A stretch of 26,704 nt of DNA from Pseudomonadota bacterium (GCA_023393895.1 JAEXBT010000176.1:1-26704), one strand, 5' to 3'; shown: positions 1 to 8,335, numbered from the stretch's first letter. Notes: generated by a model from the sequence alone, not told the origin. Translations and numbers: made by a program.

Positions 1-2016
1 GTCCTGAAGCAGGGCGTCCACCTCGGCGCGGGTCACCCCCGGGCGCTGCAGCTGCTGCTGGCGCATGTAGTCGTAACGCGGTGCGGTTACCCGCGCTGCG
101 TCGGCGCGGTCGCGCACGATGGTGGGCCGGATGAACACCATCAGGTTGGTCTTGTTGCGGCTGCGCGTAGTGGTGCGGAACAGTCCGCCCAGCACCGGGA
201 TATCGCCAAGCACCGGCACCTTGTCGACGGTGTGCCTGTCGCCCTGGTCGAGCAGCCCGCCAAGCACCACGATCGCGCCATCATCGGCGATGACCGATGT
301 TTCAACTTCTCGCTTGTTGAGAATGAGTTCGGGCAGGGCGTTGCTGACCGGTCCGGCGATCGCCGACACTTCCTGTCGGAGCCGCAGCGTGATGCCGCCG
401 CCGGCGTTGATCTGCGGGCGCACCACGAGCTGGACGCCCACGTCCTGGCGCTGGATGGTCCGGAAGGCGTTGACGTTGGCGCCGCCGAGGACTTCGCCGG
501 TCGTGATGGGCACCTCCTGACCGACCAGGATGCGGGCCTCTGCGTTGTCCAGCGTAAGCACCGAAGGCGTGGACAGCAGGTTGGATGCGCTGTCGTTCTT
601 CACCGCATCGATGATCAGTCCGAAGATCAGATTGCTGGTTTCCCCGGCGAGTCCCGCGAGGCCGCCGTTGTACTGCAGCAGCGAGCGTGCCGCCGAGGCG
701 ACCAGCGAGCCATCACGATCTCCTTGGCGATAAGCTGCAGCGCCGGCGGCGAGTTCCAGGATGCCTGGCCGGTTGGGCGTCGGGAAGGCGGTGGTGCCGA
801 ACGGGATATTGCTGCCTTCCTTGCCACCGATCAGCAACTGCGAGCCGAGCCGCTTGGCGGCGTCGTCAGAGATTTCCACCACGAGGGCTTCGACCAGCAC
901 CTGCTCGCGCCTCAGGTCCAGCTGTTGGATGACATCCACCAGCATGCGCTGTGTGTCCGGATCGGCATTGATGATGATTGCGTTGGCACCGGGATAGCGG
1001 GCCACCCGTGCGCGTCGGCCCGGTCCCAGCGACAACGACGCACCGAGTGGACCCGCCTGCGTCGGGACCGTCAGGGCAGGTTGCGCCATGCCGGCCTCGG
1101 CGGCGCTGGCCAGACCCGTGGCCGGTGTCTGCAGCGGGGCTGGCACGGGTGCCTGCGCGATGGCCTGCATACCTGCGGCGTCCTGCTGCCCGATCACCTG
1201 CTGCAGGACCGGCAGCATTTCCTCGGCACTCGCGTGTTGCAGCCTGACCACGCGGACATCGCTGACCGCGTCGGTGTTGTTGTCGAGGTCGCGGACGATG
1301 CCACGGACCTCGGCCACCAGCCGGGGCTCGCCGCGCAACATCACCGCGTTGCTGGTTTCGATCGGCAGTGCGGTCACTCCGCCGCCGCCGTACATTCCAC
1401 TGATCACGCCGGCGATCTCGCGCGCGGAACTGTTGCGCAGCCGGATCACTTCCGCCCGCGAGTTGTCGACGTCAAGTCGAGCGATGAGATCGCGCAACCG
1501 GCGCAGGTTGTCGGCGTAATCGGCGACCAGCAGGCTGTTGCCCGAGGGCGACGGCACCACCACGCCACCGCGCCCCACCAGTTCGCGTACCGCCTCGGCT
1601 GCCGACTTGGCGTCGATGTGACGGAGCGGAAAGACCCGTGTGGAGAACCCCATGGCCTGTCCGCCGAGTGACCCCGGCTGCTTGGCGGCCGTGTCGTCCG
1701 GCACGACGCGGTAGACGCCACGGCCGTGGGGCACCGCGACCAGTCCATTCGCGCGCAGCAGTGCTACCAGTACGCTCAACAGTTCCGAACCCGTCATCGG
1801 GGTGTCGCTGTTGAGGGTGACGTTCCCCTGCACGCGGGGATCGACAATGAAGGTCGTGCCAGTGGCACGGCCCACATCCTGGATGAACGCGCGGATGTCC
1901 GCATTCTGCATGTTGAGGCTGGCGCCCGGCTCGGCCGACTGCGCGCGTGCAACCGGGTGCAGCGGCAACATCAGGGCGCAGGTAAGCAGCACGCCGGCGG
2001 GAAAATGGGATTTCAA
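1..2016 (-). CDS. gspD: Type II secretion system secretin GspD (3' end outside window)
   Basis: Outer-membrane secretin that forms the exit channel of the type II secretion system. The minus frame stays open for 672 codons up to the left edge. An N0-like domain lies at about residues 30-105 and repeated N1-N3 modules at about 120-340. The secretin core follows, with its hallmark segment (VPVLGDIPVLGGLF, then NKTNLMVFIRPTIV) coded near bases 115-220. The probable start is a TTG at 2014-2016 overlapping the gspC stop as TTGA; it gives a good Sec signal peptide (MKSHFPAGVLLTCALM, cleavage after VARA). An ATG at 1969-1971 is the alternative but would cut the signal peptide short. It is translationally coupled to gspC; the remaining gsp genes are presumably further left. 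The family call is secure, the exact start less so. Confidence 0.93.
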   Translation of the reverse strand, partial: MKSHFPAGVLLTCALMLPLHPVARAQSAEPGASLNMQNADIRAFIQDVGRATGTTFIVDPRVQGNVTLNSDTPMTGSELLSVLVALLRANGLVAVPHGRGVYRVVPDDTAAKQPGSLGGQAMGFSTRVFPLRHIDAKSAAEAVRELVGRGGVVVPSPSGNSLLVADYADNLRRLRDLIARLDVDNSRAEVIRLRNSSAREIAGVISGMYGGGGVTALPIETSNAVMLRGEPRLVAEVRGIVRDLDNNTDAVSDVRVVRLQHASAEEMLPVLQQVIGQQDAAGMQAIAQAPVPAPLQTPATGLASAAEAGMAQPALTVPTQAGPLGASLSLGPGRRARVARYPGANAIIINADPDTQRMLVDVIQQLDLRREQVLVEALVVEISDDAAKRLGSQLLIGGKEGSNIPFGTTAFPTPNRPGILELAAGAAAYRQGDRDGSLVASAARSLLQYNGGLAGLAGETSNLIFGLIIDAVKNDSASNLLSTPSVLTLDNAEARILVGQEVPITTGEVLGGANVNAFRTIQRQDVGVQLVVRPQINAGGGITLRLRQEVSAIAGPVSNALPELILNKREVETSVIADDGAIVVLGGLLDQGDRHTVDKVPVLGDIPVLGGLFRTTTRSRNKTNLMVFIRPTIVRDRADAARVTAPRYDYMRQQQLQRPGVTRAEVDALLQD

Positions 2017-2801
2017 AGCGGTTTCGTCCGGAGCTGGATGGTCTGGGGCTGGCCGTCGCGCTCGATGGTGAGAGTGGCTGCGTCGCCGCCCTCAAGCTCG
2101 TCCTTGAGTTCGGCCATGCGTTCGGGAGTCAGCGCGTTGCCGTTGATGGCCGTCACGATGTCGCCGGCGCGCAGTCCCGCCTGTTGAAGGAGCGTGACGT
2201 TTCCGCGCGGCACGATGCTGTAGCCGGTTGTCCGGCCGTTCTCCTGCCGGGGCACAAGCCCGGCCTGATCCAGTACCGCGGCAGGAGAGGGCGGTGCTGT
2301 CGACGCAGGCGGGGCGCTTGCGGGCAGCGATGCGGGCGGTGCCTGTGGCGGGTCTTCGGCCGATGGCGGGGGCATGTCGACGCGATGTGCACCGCCGGCC
2401 GCATCGAGCAGGATGACGTGCCCTGCCGCGACTTCCTGCAGCCGCATTCCGTTTGCCAGAGGCTCGCCCTGCATCACCACGACCTGGGGCTCGCCTTCCA
2501 GTTGCAGGATCGCGGAGGCCGGCGTCGGGCTGAGGCGAACGCCGAACAGAGTGAGGCCGTTGACGGAGGTGGTGACTGGCCCAGTGATGCCGGTGCGAAA
2601 GAAGGGGTCGCCGATGGTGGTGAAGGCGACGGGATCCGACGCAGCGGCAGCGGCTGGTTCTCCGATCGGGGTCGGGGCAACCGCGAGCATCCAGACCAGA
2701 CGCGCGGCCTGCCAGGCCAACGCCACCAGCAGCAGTGACAGCAGCCAGCGGCGCCCATGTTCGGCGCGTGGATAACCGGTGCTGGGGAGTCGGATGGGCA
2801 A
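2013..2801 (-). CDS. gspC: Type II secretion system protein GspC (PDZ-containing)
   Basis: Inner-membrane protein linking the inner-membrane platform of type II secretion to the secretin, and contributing to substrate choice. The 262-residue product has a short cytoplasmic N terminus, one membrane helix at about 19-41 and a homology-region domain at about 60-130. A linker rich in Pro and Ala (about 143-170) leads to a C-terminal PDZ-like domain (about 185-262, containing GLRAGDIVTAINGNAL). The first codon available is TTG at 2799-2801; no in-frame ATG lies before the membrane helix and I see no strong ribosome binding site. It is followed by gspD with a 4-base overlap. The long reading frame at 2092-3093 on the same strand is an out-of-frame shadow. 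Confidence 0.9.
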   Translation of the reverse strand: MPIRLPSTGYPRAEHGRRWLLSLLLVALAWQAARLVWMLAVAPTPIGEPAAAAASDPVAFTTIGDPFFRTGITGPVTTSVNGLTLFGVRLSPTPASAILQLEGEPQVVVMQGEPLANGMRLQEVAAGHVILLDAAGGAHRVDMPPPSAEDPPQAPPASLPASAPPASTAPPSPAAVLDQAGLVPRQENGRTTGYSIVPRGNVTLLQQAGLRAGDIVTAINGNALTPERMAELKDELEGGDAATLTIERDGQPQTIQLRTKPL

Positions 2802-2896
2802 GCGAACGTCCGGGCGCCGCGGGGATCGGGTTGCAGCGTAAGACGGTCGGATGACTGTTGTGTTTCAGTTTGCGTCGTTTTGTCGCAACTCTGAAA

Positions 2897-2922
2897 CCCG
2901 GCCGGAATCGGTTCCGGCCGGG
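2897..2922 (-). terminator. Strong hairpin after the TonB-dependent receptor gene
   Basis: An 11-bp perfect inverted repeat (arms 2897-2907 and 2912-2922, loop 2908-2911) lies 18 bases past the receptor stop codon. On the minus strand it is followed by GGTTTCAG, a weak T-run. It probably ends the receptor transcript before gspC, which would then need read-through or its own promoter. Confidence 0.6.
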
Positions 2923-2939
2923 GGAGCGCAGTGCCGGGA

Positions 2940-5570
2940 TCAGAAGCTGGTGGAGAGACTCAGCGAGTAGGAGATACCCGGCTTGTAACGGTTCACGTCG
3001 ACCTGCTGGCCGTCGCGCTCCTGATACTCGCGATGCTCGGTATCGAGTAGGTTGCGTGCCGAGAACCCGATTGTCGCGGTTTGGTCGCCCCACAGGACAA
3101 AGCCCTTGCGCAGCACCAGGTCCAGACGGGTGCCGGGCTTTTCCATGTAGTCGGGCTGGCCGGGACGGCCACGTGCGGATACGCGATCACTGACATGGTT
3201 GACGATCAGCATCGCCTGCGACTGCGAGCTTTCGCTCTCAATGCCGAACTGCACGTTGGCGATATGGTCGGACTGCCCCTGCATGGGCGCGCCATCGCGT
3301 ACAAACAGGTGGGCAGGCACCGGAGTCGGATAGCCGTAGGGGTGCACGGTGTCACCCTCCGAGGACTCGATCCGCGACTGCGACCAGGTGTAGTTGGTAC
3401 TCAGGAACAGGCGGTTGTCCGCCCCCAGCCAGCCCACGGAGAACGGCTGACCGAGGTACTTCTTCAACTCCAGTTCGATGCCGTAAAGCGTTGCGGCGGG
3501 CGCGTTGAGGTAGCTCTGGAAGATCGTGCCGCCCGCCTCGTTGATGTTCGCTTCGATCGGGTTGTCGATCTGCTTGTAGAAGCCAGCGGCGGTGAAGTGC
3601 TGGCCGGGCTGGAAGAACCATTCGTAACGCAGGTCGAAGTTGCGCAACTCGCTGTCGATCAGGTACGGGTTGCCGTAGTACAGGCGATCGGTATCGGGAT
3701 CACTGTACTGCTGCGGTGCCAGTTCACGGAACTGCGGGCGCGTGATCGTCTTGGAGGCGCCGATGCGCAACTGCTGGTTCTCGCCGAAGTTCCAGGTGAG
3801 CGTGGCAGCCGGTAGGGTGTAGGCGTTCTCGCGCGGCGCCAGGCTGGTATCCGCCACGTTGGTGAAGATGTCGTAGGGCGTGACAGACTGGGTGGCGTCC
3901 TCTCTACGCACACCGAGGGTGCCGTGCAGGGTCGGGAGAATCTCGATCTCGGCCTGCAGGTAGCCGGCATGCACTTCCAGGTTGGCGTCGTAGGCCGCCG
4001 CTCCAAAGCTGCCGGTGCTTTCACGCACGCGCAGCAGGTCCATGCTGAGGTTGTAGTCCGAGAACAGGTAATCCGGACGCTGGTAGCGGTTCCAGAACGG
4101 CAGGGCGCCATCCAGCGCGAGGAAACGGAATTCGCGTGCCTCCGCGTTACGGTCGTTGTCGCTCCACGCATAACCCGCGCTCAGCTTGATGTCACGATCT
4201 TCCAGCGGCAGGCGGTAGCCGAAGTCAATGCCGGCACTGCGCACCTCGTCATTGACCTTGCTAAAGCGGGTGTAGTTCTGCTGGCGGCTGCCGTCATGCA
4301 CCCAGTAGCCGTCGATCCGCTCGTAGCGGATGCCCTTCTCGTAGGGCACGTTCCGGCGGGCCCGTGCATACGCCGCGCGCCAGTCGATCTTGAAATCTCC
4401 ATACTCGCCGAAACCGTGGGAGCCTGACAGCTGATGACTCAGCATGTCGCGCTCGAACCATTCGGTGTAATCGTCACGCACCTCGTTGTTGGAGAACAGG
4501 ATATCGTTTCCGGCCCGACTCCGTGCCTCCTTGCTGGTGTCATGGACATACAACGATGTCAGGCCAACCTGGTGCTTGCCAACCTGGACGCCGGCGCCCA
4601 GCAGCACGTTCACGCGGGCGTCGTTCTGGGTGGACAGGAACTGGTAGTCGCGGTCCAGTTCCAGGCTCGATGAAGTGAAATAACCTTCCTGCTGGGTGCC
4701 GAACTTGGTGCGCCAGGAGTTGTCGAAGCCGCCGGCGGCGATGAAGCCCACGCGCACGTTGTCGTCGAGGTCAGTCGAGTAGCCCGCGCTCGCGCCGAAG
4801 TTGACGTCGGGGTTGATGCTGTCGTTTTCCTGCAGCAGGTTGAGGTTGGCGTTTTGGAAGCTGCGGCCGATCCTTCTGATCTCCTCTCGGCTGAAGTTGC
4901 CCAGATCCACGCGCTTGCCCTGCGCCATCGCATCGGCCAGCGCCGCCGGCACCTTGCGTGTGCCGTCGTCATAGCCCCAGAAGTCACTGTCCGACCCGTA
5001 ATAGGTCAGGCCCTTTTCGAAGGTCGTCACCGAGTTGCCGCCGGTTCCGACACTCACGTTGAAGAAGTTCTGGCGCGGAATGGCCAGGGACTGCAGGTCG
5101 ATCACGCCACCGCCGAACTCGCCCGGGTACTTGGCCGAGTAGGTCTTCTGTACGGTGATCCCTTGCAGCACGTCGGCTGGAAACAGGTCGAGCGGCACCA
5201 CGCGCTGCATAGGCTCGGGGCTGGGCAGCGGAGAGCCGTTGAGCATCGCATTGGAGTAGCGCTCGTTGAGGCCGCGTACGAACACGTGCTTGTCGTTGGC
5301 AAGGCTGAGGCCCGAGACGCGCGTCAGCGCGGCAGCCGCGGTGTCGTCTCCGGTACGCTCCAGGTCTTCTTCGGTGATGAAGGATGCGACCTCGGAGGTG
5401 TCCAGCATCGGCTCGGGGATGTATTCCCCCTTCACCTGTACCGAGCCGAGCGACTGGGTGGTCCGGTCCTGTTCCTGCGGTGCCTGCGCATCCTGCGCCA
5501 TCAGCGGATGCGATGCGACGAGCGCGGTGATGGCGACGAACAACGCGGAGCGCTTGGGTGTGGGCTTCAT
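2940..5570 (-). CDS. TonB-dependent outer-membrane receptor
   Basis: A 22-stranded-barrel-type receptor of 876 residues that would import a ligand using TonB/ExbBD energy. The start MKPTPKRSALF at 5568-5570 has AAAGG upstream and gives a signal peptide of about 25 residues ending at LMA/Q. The plug domain spans about 55-165, with FVRGLNERY, the LPSPEP segment and PGEFGGG. The barrel fills the rest and ends in the aromatic residue expected for outer-membrane insertion (SLSTSF). There is no N-terminal STN signalling domain, so direct sigma/anti-sigma control is unlikely. It lies just downstream of the beta-helix lipoprotein gene on the same strand, suggesting a receptor-lipoprotein pair. The substrate cannot be told from sequence. 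An in-frame ATG about 21 bases upstream is a less likely start. Confidence 0.93.
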   Translation of the reverse strand: MKPTPKRSALFVAITALVASHPLMAQDAQAPQEQDRTTQSLGSVQVKGEYIPEPMLDTSEVASFITEEDLERTGDDTAAAALTRVSGLSLANDKHVFVRGLNERYSNAMLNGSPLPSPEPMQRVVPLDLFPADVLQGITVQKTYSAKYPGEFGGGVIDLQSLAIPRQNFFNVSVGTGGNSVTTFEKGLTYYGSDSDFWGYDDGTRKVPAALADAMAQGKRVDLGNFSREEIRRIGRSFQNANLNLLQENDSINPDVNFGASAGYSTDLDDNVRVGFIAAGGFDNSWRTKFGTQQEGYFTSSSLELDRDYQFLSTQNDARVNVLLGAGVQVGKHQVGLTSLYVHDTSKEARSRAGNDILFSNNEVRDDYTEWFERDMLSHQLSGSHGFGEYGDFKIDWRAAYARARRNVPYEKGIRYERIDGYWVHDGSRQQNYTRFSKVNDEVRSAGIDFGYRLPLEDRDIKLSAGYAWSDNDRNAEAREFRFLALDGALPFWNRYQRPDYLFSDYNLSMDLLRVRESTGSFGAAAYDANLEVHAGYLQAEIEILPTLHGTLGVRREDATQSVTPYDIFTNVADTSLAPRENAYTLPAATLTWNFGENQQLRIGASKTITRPQFRELAPQQYSDPDTDRLYYGNPYLIDSELRNFDLRYEWFFQPGQHFTAAGFYKQIDNPIEANINEAGGTIFQSYLNAPAATLYGIELELKKYLGQPFSVGWLGADNRLFLSTNYTWSQSRIESSEGDTVHPYGYPTPVPAHLFVRDGAPMQGQSDHIANVQFGIESESSQSQAMLIVNHVSDRVSARGRPGQPDYMEKPGTRLDLVLRKGFVLWGDQTATIGFSARNLLDTEHREYQERDGQQVDVNRYKPGISYSLSLSTSF

Positions 5571-5632
5571 GGTGTGGCCTTTCGTGGTCATGCGAATGTA
5601 TGAGTCGGGCGCCTCGGCGCCGCTGTTACGAA

Positions 5633-5660
5633 AACGGGGCGACGTCTCCGCCGCCCCGTT
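5633..5660 (-). terminator. Intercistronic terminator/attenuator between lipoprotein and receptor genes
   Basis: A 9-bp perfect stem (5633-5641 with 5652-5660, 10-base loop) is followed on the minus strand by GTTTTCGT. It lies between the lipoprotein stop (5687) and the receptor start (5570). It may terminate most lipoprotein transcripts so that the lipoprotein is made in excess of the receptor. Confidence 0.55.
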
Positions 5661-5686
5661 CGTCTGCCTTGCAGGAGACGCCTTCC

Positions 5687-7153
5687 TCAGCAGCCGGCGC
5701 TGGCGGAAAGGCCGCAGGTCCAGCCGTTCCACCAGGTGTCGTTGGCGTTGCGTACGCCGCCGATGTAGTCGACCTGCTGGAAGTACGGGCTGGCGCTGCG
5801 CAGGTCCGCGTAGGCCGGGACTGCGTTCTCGTTGGCGCCGTTGACGAACAGCGCGGTAAGCGTTGAGGTGCCGTTGGCCGTGTTGTTGGTGCCGGCCTGG
5901 AAGTCGGCCTCGGCGCGCGCATCCTTGAACGCGGTCGGGCAGGACATGTAGACCGAGTGGAAGGTGCCCTTGGTGTTGTCGTCTGCGATTGCCAGGCAGA
6001 TCGCACCGTCGCCGCTGCCACCGGCAGGGCGGGTGACCACCGAGTTGAAGAACGACGCCTGCGTGCCTTGGTTCAGCATGATCGCGGCACCACCGCCTGC
6101 GCGGCCGATGTAGGTGAAGTTAGCCACCTTCGGGCGGGAATAGGGTTCGCGACGGATCGCGCTCCACTCGTTCATGCGGTCGCCGCCGTTGGCGCGCTGC
6201 ATGACGATGCCGAACTGCAGGGCACCGTTCCAGCCGGTGTCGGTGTCGAGGCTGTCGTCGTCGTTGCCGGTCAGTACCAAGTAGCGGCCGTTGACCGTGC
6301 CGCCGAACCATTCGATGCCGTCGTCGGAACTGTTGTGGACCTGCACGTACTCGAAGGTGGTGCCGTCACCGACGCCTGCCAGCGTGATGCCGTTGAGCTC
6401 GTTGTTGGGCGCGATTTCGAATCCCGAGTGCATAACGCGCACGTACTTCATCACGCCGCTGTTGTCGTGGGCAGCGTTGCCGCCGTAGAACGCGTTGGTG
6501 CCCTCGACCTGAGCCTGGCATTCCGGGGTGCCTGAAACGGTGGTGCCCGGGCAGGCGCTGATCGGCGCGCGACCGAGGATCACGACGCCACCCCATTGGC
6601 CGATCGAATCGACGCTGGTCTGGCCTTCCACGCTCTGCTTCGAGGTGAAGACGACCGGCTCGGTCGCCGTGCCCTGCGCGTAGATCTCAGAGCCGCGATT
6701 GACGACCAGGAAGTCAGCGCCGGCCGAGCCGAACAGCTTCACGCCCGGGTCGATCGTCAGGGTACCCTTGCGAGCGCCGGCGGTCGGGGATTGCACGTTG
6801 CCGCCCATGTCCTCGCCAACCTGGGTCTTGCCGGTGATGGCGTAAACAGTGCCGGCCCGCTTGGGAACCACCAAGTTGCCCACGATCAGCTCGGGAAGCC
6901 GGCAGGCGCGCAGCGTATTGTTGGCTACGGTGCCGATGTTGGTGAAACCTGTGGGGCAATCGGCTGCCGGACCACTGGTCGGCGGAGGAGTGGTCGGCGG
7001 CGGCGTGGTTGGCGGCGGAGGGGTGGTCGGCGGCGGCGGGAAGGCGCCTTCGCCCGGGGACGCGACGCGGTCGGCGCCATTGCCGCAACCAGCCAGCGCA
7101 AGGACAGCGCCGAAGGTCACCAGCAGACTCTTGGTGGTGGTGGAGTTGGACAT
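5687..7153 (-). CDS. Lipoprotein with proline-rich linker and beta-helix-like body, partner of TonB-dependent receptor
   Basis: A 488-residue predicted lipoprotein. Start MSNSTTTKSLLV at 7151-7153 is preceded by CGGAG. The lipobox is LAGC with the lipidated Cys at 23. A linker at residues 39-58 has 14 prolines in PPPPTT/PPPTT units. The body (about 65-488) shows repeated short strands and Asn/Gly-rich turns (GNAAHDNSGVMKYVRVMHSG, NELNGITLAGVGDGTTFEYV) like right-handed beta-helix proteins, and several Cys that could pair. Homologues are, as I recall, sometimes labelled multidrug transporter, which this sequence does not support. It precedes the receptor gene on the same strand and faces a prolyl-4-hydroxylase-like gene. 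I infer a ligand-capturing surface protein; its ligand is unknown. The longer frame upstream to 7762 is antisense to the neighbouring gene. Confidence 0.85.
   Translation of the reverse strand: MSNSTTTKSLLVTFGAVLALAGCGNGADRVASPGEGAFPPPPTTPPPPTTPPPTTPPPTSGPAADCPTGFTNIGTVANNTLRACRLPELIVGNLVVPKRAGTVYAITGKTQVGEDMGGNVQSPTAGARKGTLTIDPGVKLFGSAGADFLVVNRGSEIYAQGTATEPVVFTSKQSVEGQTSVDSIGQWGGVVILGRAPISACPGTTVSGTPECQAQVEGTNAFYGGNAAHDNSGVMKYVRVMHSGFEIAPNNELNGITLAGVGDGTTFEYVQVHNSSDDGIEWFGGTVNGRYLVLTGNDDDSLDTDTGWNGALQFGIVMQRANGGDRMNEWSAIRREPYSRPKVANFTYIGRAGGGAAIMLNQGTQASFFNSVVTRPAGGSGDGAICLAIADDNTKGTFHSVYMSCPTAFKDARAEADFQAGTNNTANGTSTLTALFVNGANENAVPAYADLRSASPYFQQVDYIGGVRNANDTWWNGWTCGLSASAGC
6980..7039 (-). 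repeat. In-frame proline/threonine repeat of the lipoprotein linker
   Basis: Imperfect tandem GGC/GGT-rich repeat on the plus strand, encoding PPPPTT, PPPPTT, PPPTT and PPPTS on the minus strand. The unit length varies by one proline codon, as expected for slippage in a tether. Confidence 0.8.
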
Positions 7154-7324
7154 CGAAACTTGCTCCGGGAGAAGTGTTGGAGGGGCGTTGGCGTCATCGA
7201 CCGCGCGCGGCCTTGCCGATGTGTTGCTTGCGAACACAGGCGCACCGTAGTTCCGCAATGTGACAATCTCTTTTCGTTTCCATGGCCGCTGGCGATTCCG
7301 TGCATCAGGTCCCCGGAAACCCGG

Positions 7325-7342
7325 GCGCGGCATAATCCGCGC
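7325..7342 (+). promoter_or_regulatory. Candidate -10 element inside an inverted repeat upstream of the dioxygenase gene
   Basis: CATAAT (7331-7336), a fair -10 hexamer, is flanked by perfect 6-base inverted arms GCGCGG and CCGCGC. It lies 31 bases before the dioxygenase ATG. I see no good -35 hexamer at 16-18 bases, so this may be an activator-dependent or repressed promoter. The 214-base divergent gap 7154-7367 holds nothing else I can support. Confidence 0.3.
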
Positions 7343-7367
7343 GTCTTCTGAATGCCGGAATGCGCAC

Positions 7368-8204
7368 ATGCCCATGCTGGACAACGACTGGCTGTTGACG
7401 CAGGTAAGGGCCGGCGCGTCCCCTGAATCGCTGATCCATACGCTGGAGCAGGCAGGCTGGTCGCCGCAGGTGGCAATGGATGCCGTCGAGTCCAGCCTGC
7501 GCGAGTACCTCGCCAGCCACGCGCGCGAGCATGCGCTTCCCGAGCCGGTGCGAGTGCCTGCGCCAGTCGCCAGTAACGGCGCTTCAGGTATCCGCGCAGG
7601 CGACCGGGAGGTGACGGTACTGATGAACCTGCTGCATCCGCGCGTGGTGCTGTTCGGCGGGCTGCTTTCAGATTCGGAATGCGAATCGCTGATCGAAGCC
7701 GGGCGTGCCCGGCTTCGGCAGTCCACCACGCTCAACGAAGACACAGGGTTGGACGAAGCCAACCCGGCCCGAACCAGCGAGAGCGCCTACTTCGCTCGTG
7801 GCGAATCGTCGTTGATCGCCTCGCTGGAAGCGCGCATCGCGCAACTACTGGACTGGCCCATCGATCATGGCGAGGCGTTGCAGGTGCTTCGCTACGGGCC
7901 TGGTGCGCAGTACGAGCCGCATCATGACTATTTCGATGTCGCGCGTCCCGGAACTTCCGCGACCCTTGCCCGAGGCGGGCAGCGCGTGGCTTCGCTGGTG
8001 ATGTACCTCAATACGCCCGAATGCGGAGGGGCGACCGTGTTTCCGGAGAGCCGGCTCGAGGTCGGTGCCGTTCGCGGCAACGCTCTGTTCTTCAGTTACG
8101 ACCGCCCGCACCCCATGACCCTGTCACTGCATGCGGGAGCCCCAGTCATCGCAGGGGAGAAGTGGGTCGCGACCAAGTGGTTGCGCCTAGCGCCGCACCG
8201 CTGA
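7368..8204 (+). CDS. Prolyl-4-hydroxylase-like 2-oxoglutarate/Fe(II) dioxygenase
   Basis: Cytoplasmic non-heme iron oxygenase, 278 residues, with no signal peptide. The C-terminal half fits the P4H fold: iron ligands H185 and D187 (YEPHHDYF), distal ligand H255 (SLHAGAPV) and the 2-oxoglutarate-binding K265 (GEKWVATKW). The N-terminal 45 residues form a small helical module resembling UBA-type domains (GASPESLIHTLEQAGW), joined by a Pro/Ala linker at about 55-75. Such enzymes hydroxylate peptidyl proline; the bacterial P. putida enzyme acts on EF-Tu. The gene is divergent from a lipoprotein whose linker is nearly all Pro and Thr, a plausible substrate. Start chosen at MPMLDND; an ATG two codons later is also possible. 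Confidence 0.88.
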   Translation: MPMLDNDWLLTQVRAGASPESLIHTLEQAGWSPQVAMDAVESSLREYLASHAREHALPEPVRVPAPVASNGASGIRAGDREVTVLMNLLHPRVVLFGGLLSDSECESLIEAGRARLRQSTTLNEDTGLDEANPARTSESAYFARGESSLIASLEARIAQLLDWPIDHGEALQVLRYGPGAQYEPHHDYFDVARPGTSATLARGGQRVASLVMYLNTPECGGATVFPESRLEVGAVRGNALFFSYDRPHPMTLSLHAGAPVIAGEKWVATKWLRLAPHR

Positions 8205-8229
8205 TGCAGGCGGCTTGAAGCGTCGATTG

Positions 8230-8246
8230 ATGCTGTATCACAGCAT
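8230..8246 (+). terminator. Small hairpin after the dioxygenase gene
   Basis: ATGCTGT and ACAGCAT form a perfect 7-bp stem with a 3-base loop, followed by TTCGG. It lies 26 bases past the dioxygenase stop. There is no real T-run, so termination is uncertain and an operator is equally possible. Confidence 0.3.
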
Positions 8247-8335
8247 TTCGGATCACTCCAAGCGGCCCTAGGGGTAGATCGCCTGCCGTTTGTCGGCTGT
8301 CTTGTACCGTGCGGGCGGAAAAACACGGATTGTCA

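Noticed and set aside
232..1671. 479-codon open frame on the plus strand
   Set aside because: It lies fully antisense to gspD, whose secretin motifs are unmistakable; the frame is a by-product of high GC content.
2092..3093. 333-codon minus-strand frame over gspC and the receptor end
   Set aside because: Its sequence is Arg/Pro-rich frame-shift text of gspC and crosses a strong terminator; no domain is visible.
6980..7039. Possible CRISPR or non-coding tandem repeat
   Set aside because: Units are in-frame codons for Pro and Thr in the lipoprotein linker, without spacers.
7238..7266. TTGTCA on the minus strand as a -35 for the lipoprotein gene
   Set aside because: No acceptable -10 hexamer lies at 16-18 bases, so I could not support a promoter call.
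7154..7762. Longer start for the lipoprotein (691 residues)
   Set aside because: The added part is antisense to the dioxygenase gene and would bury the clear lipobox signal peptide internally.
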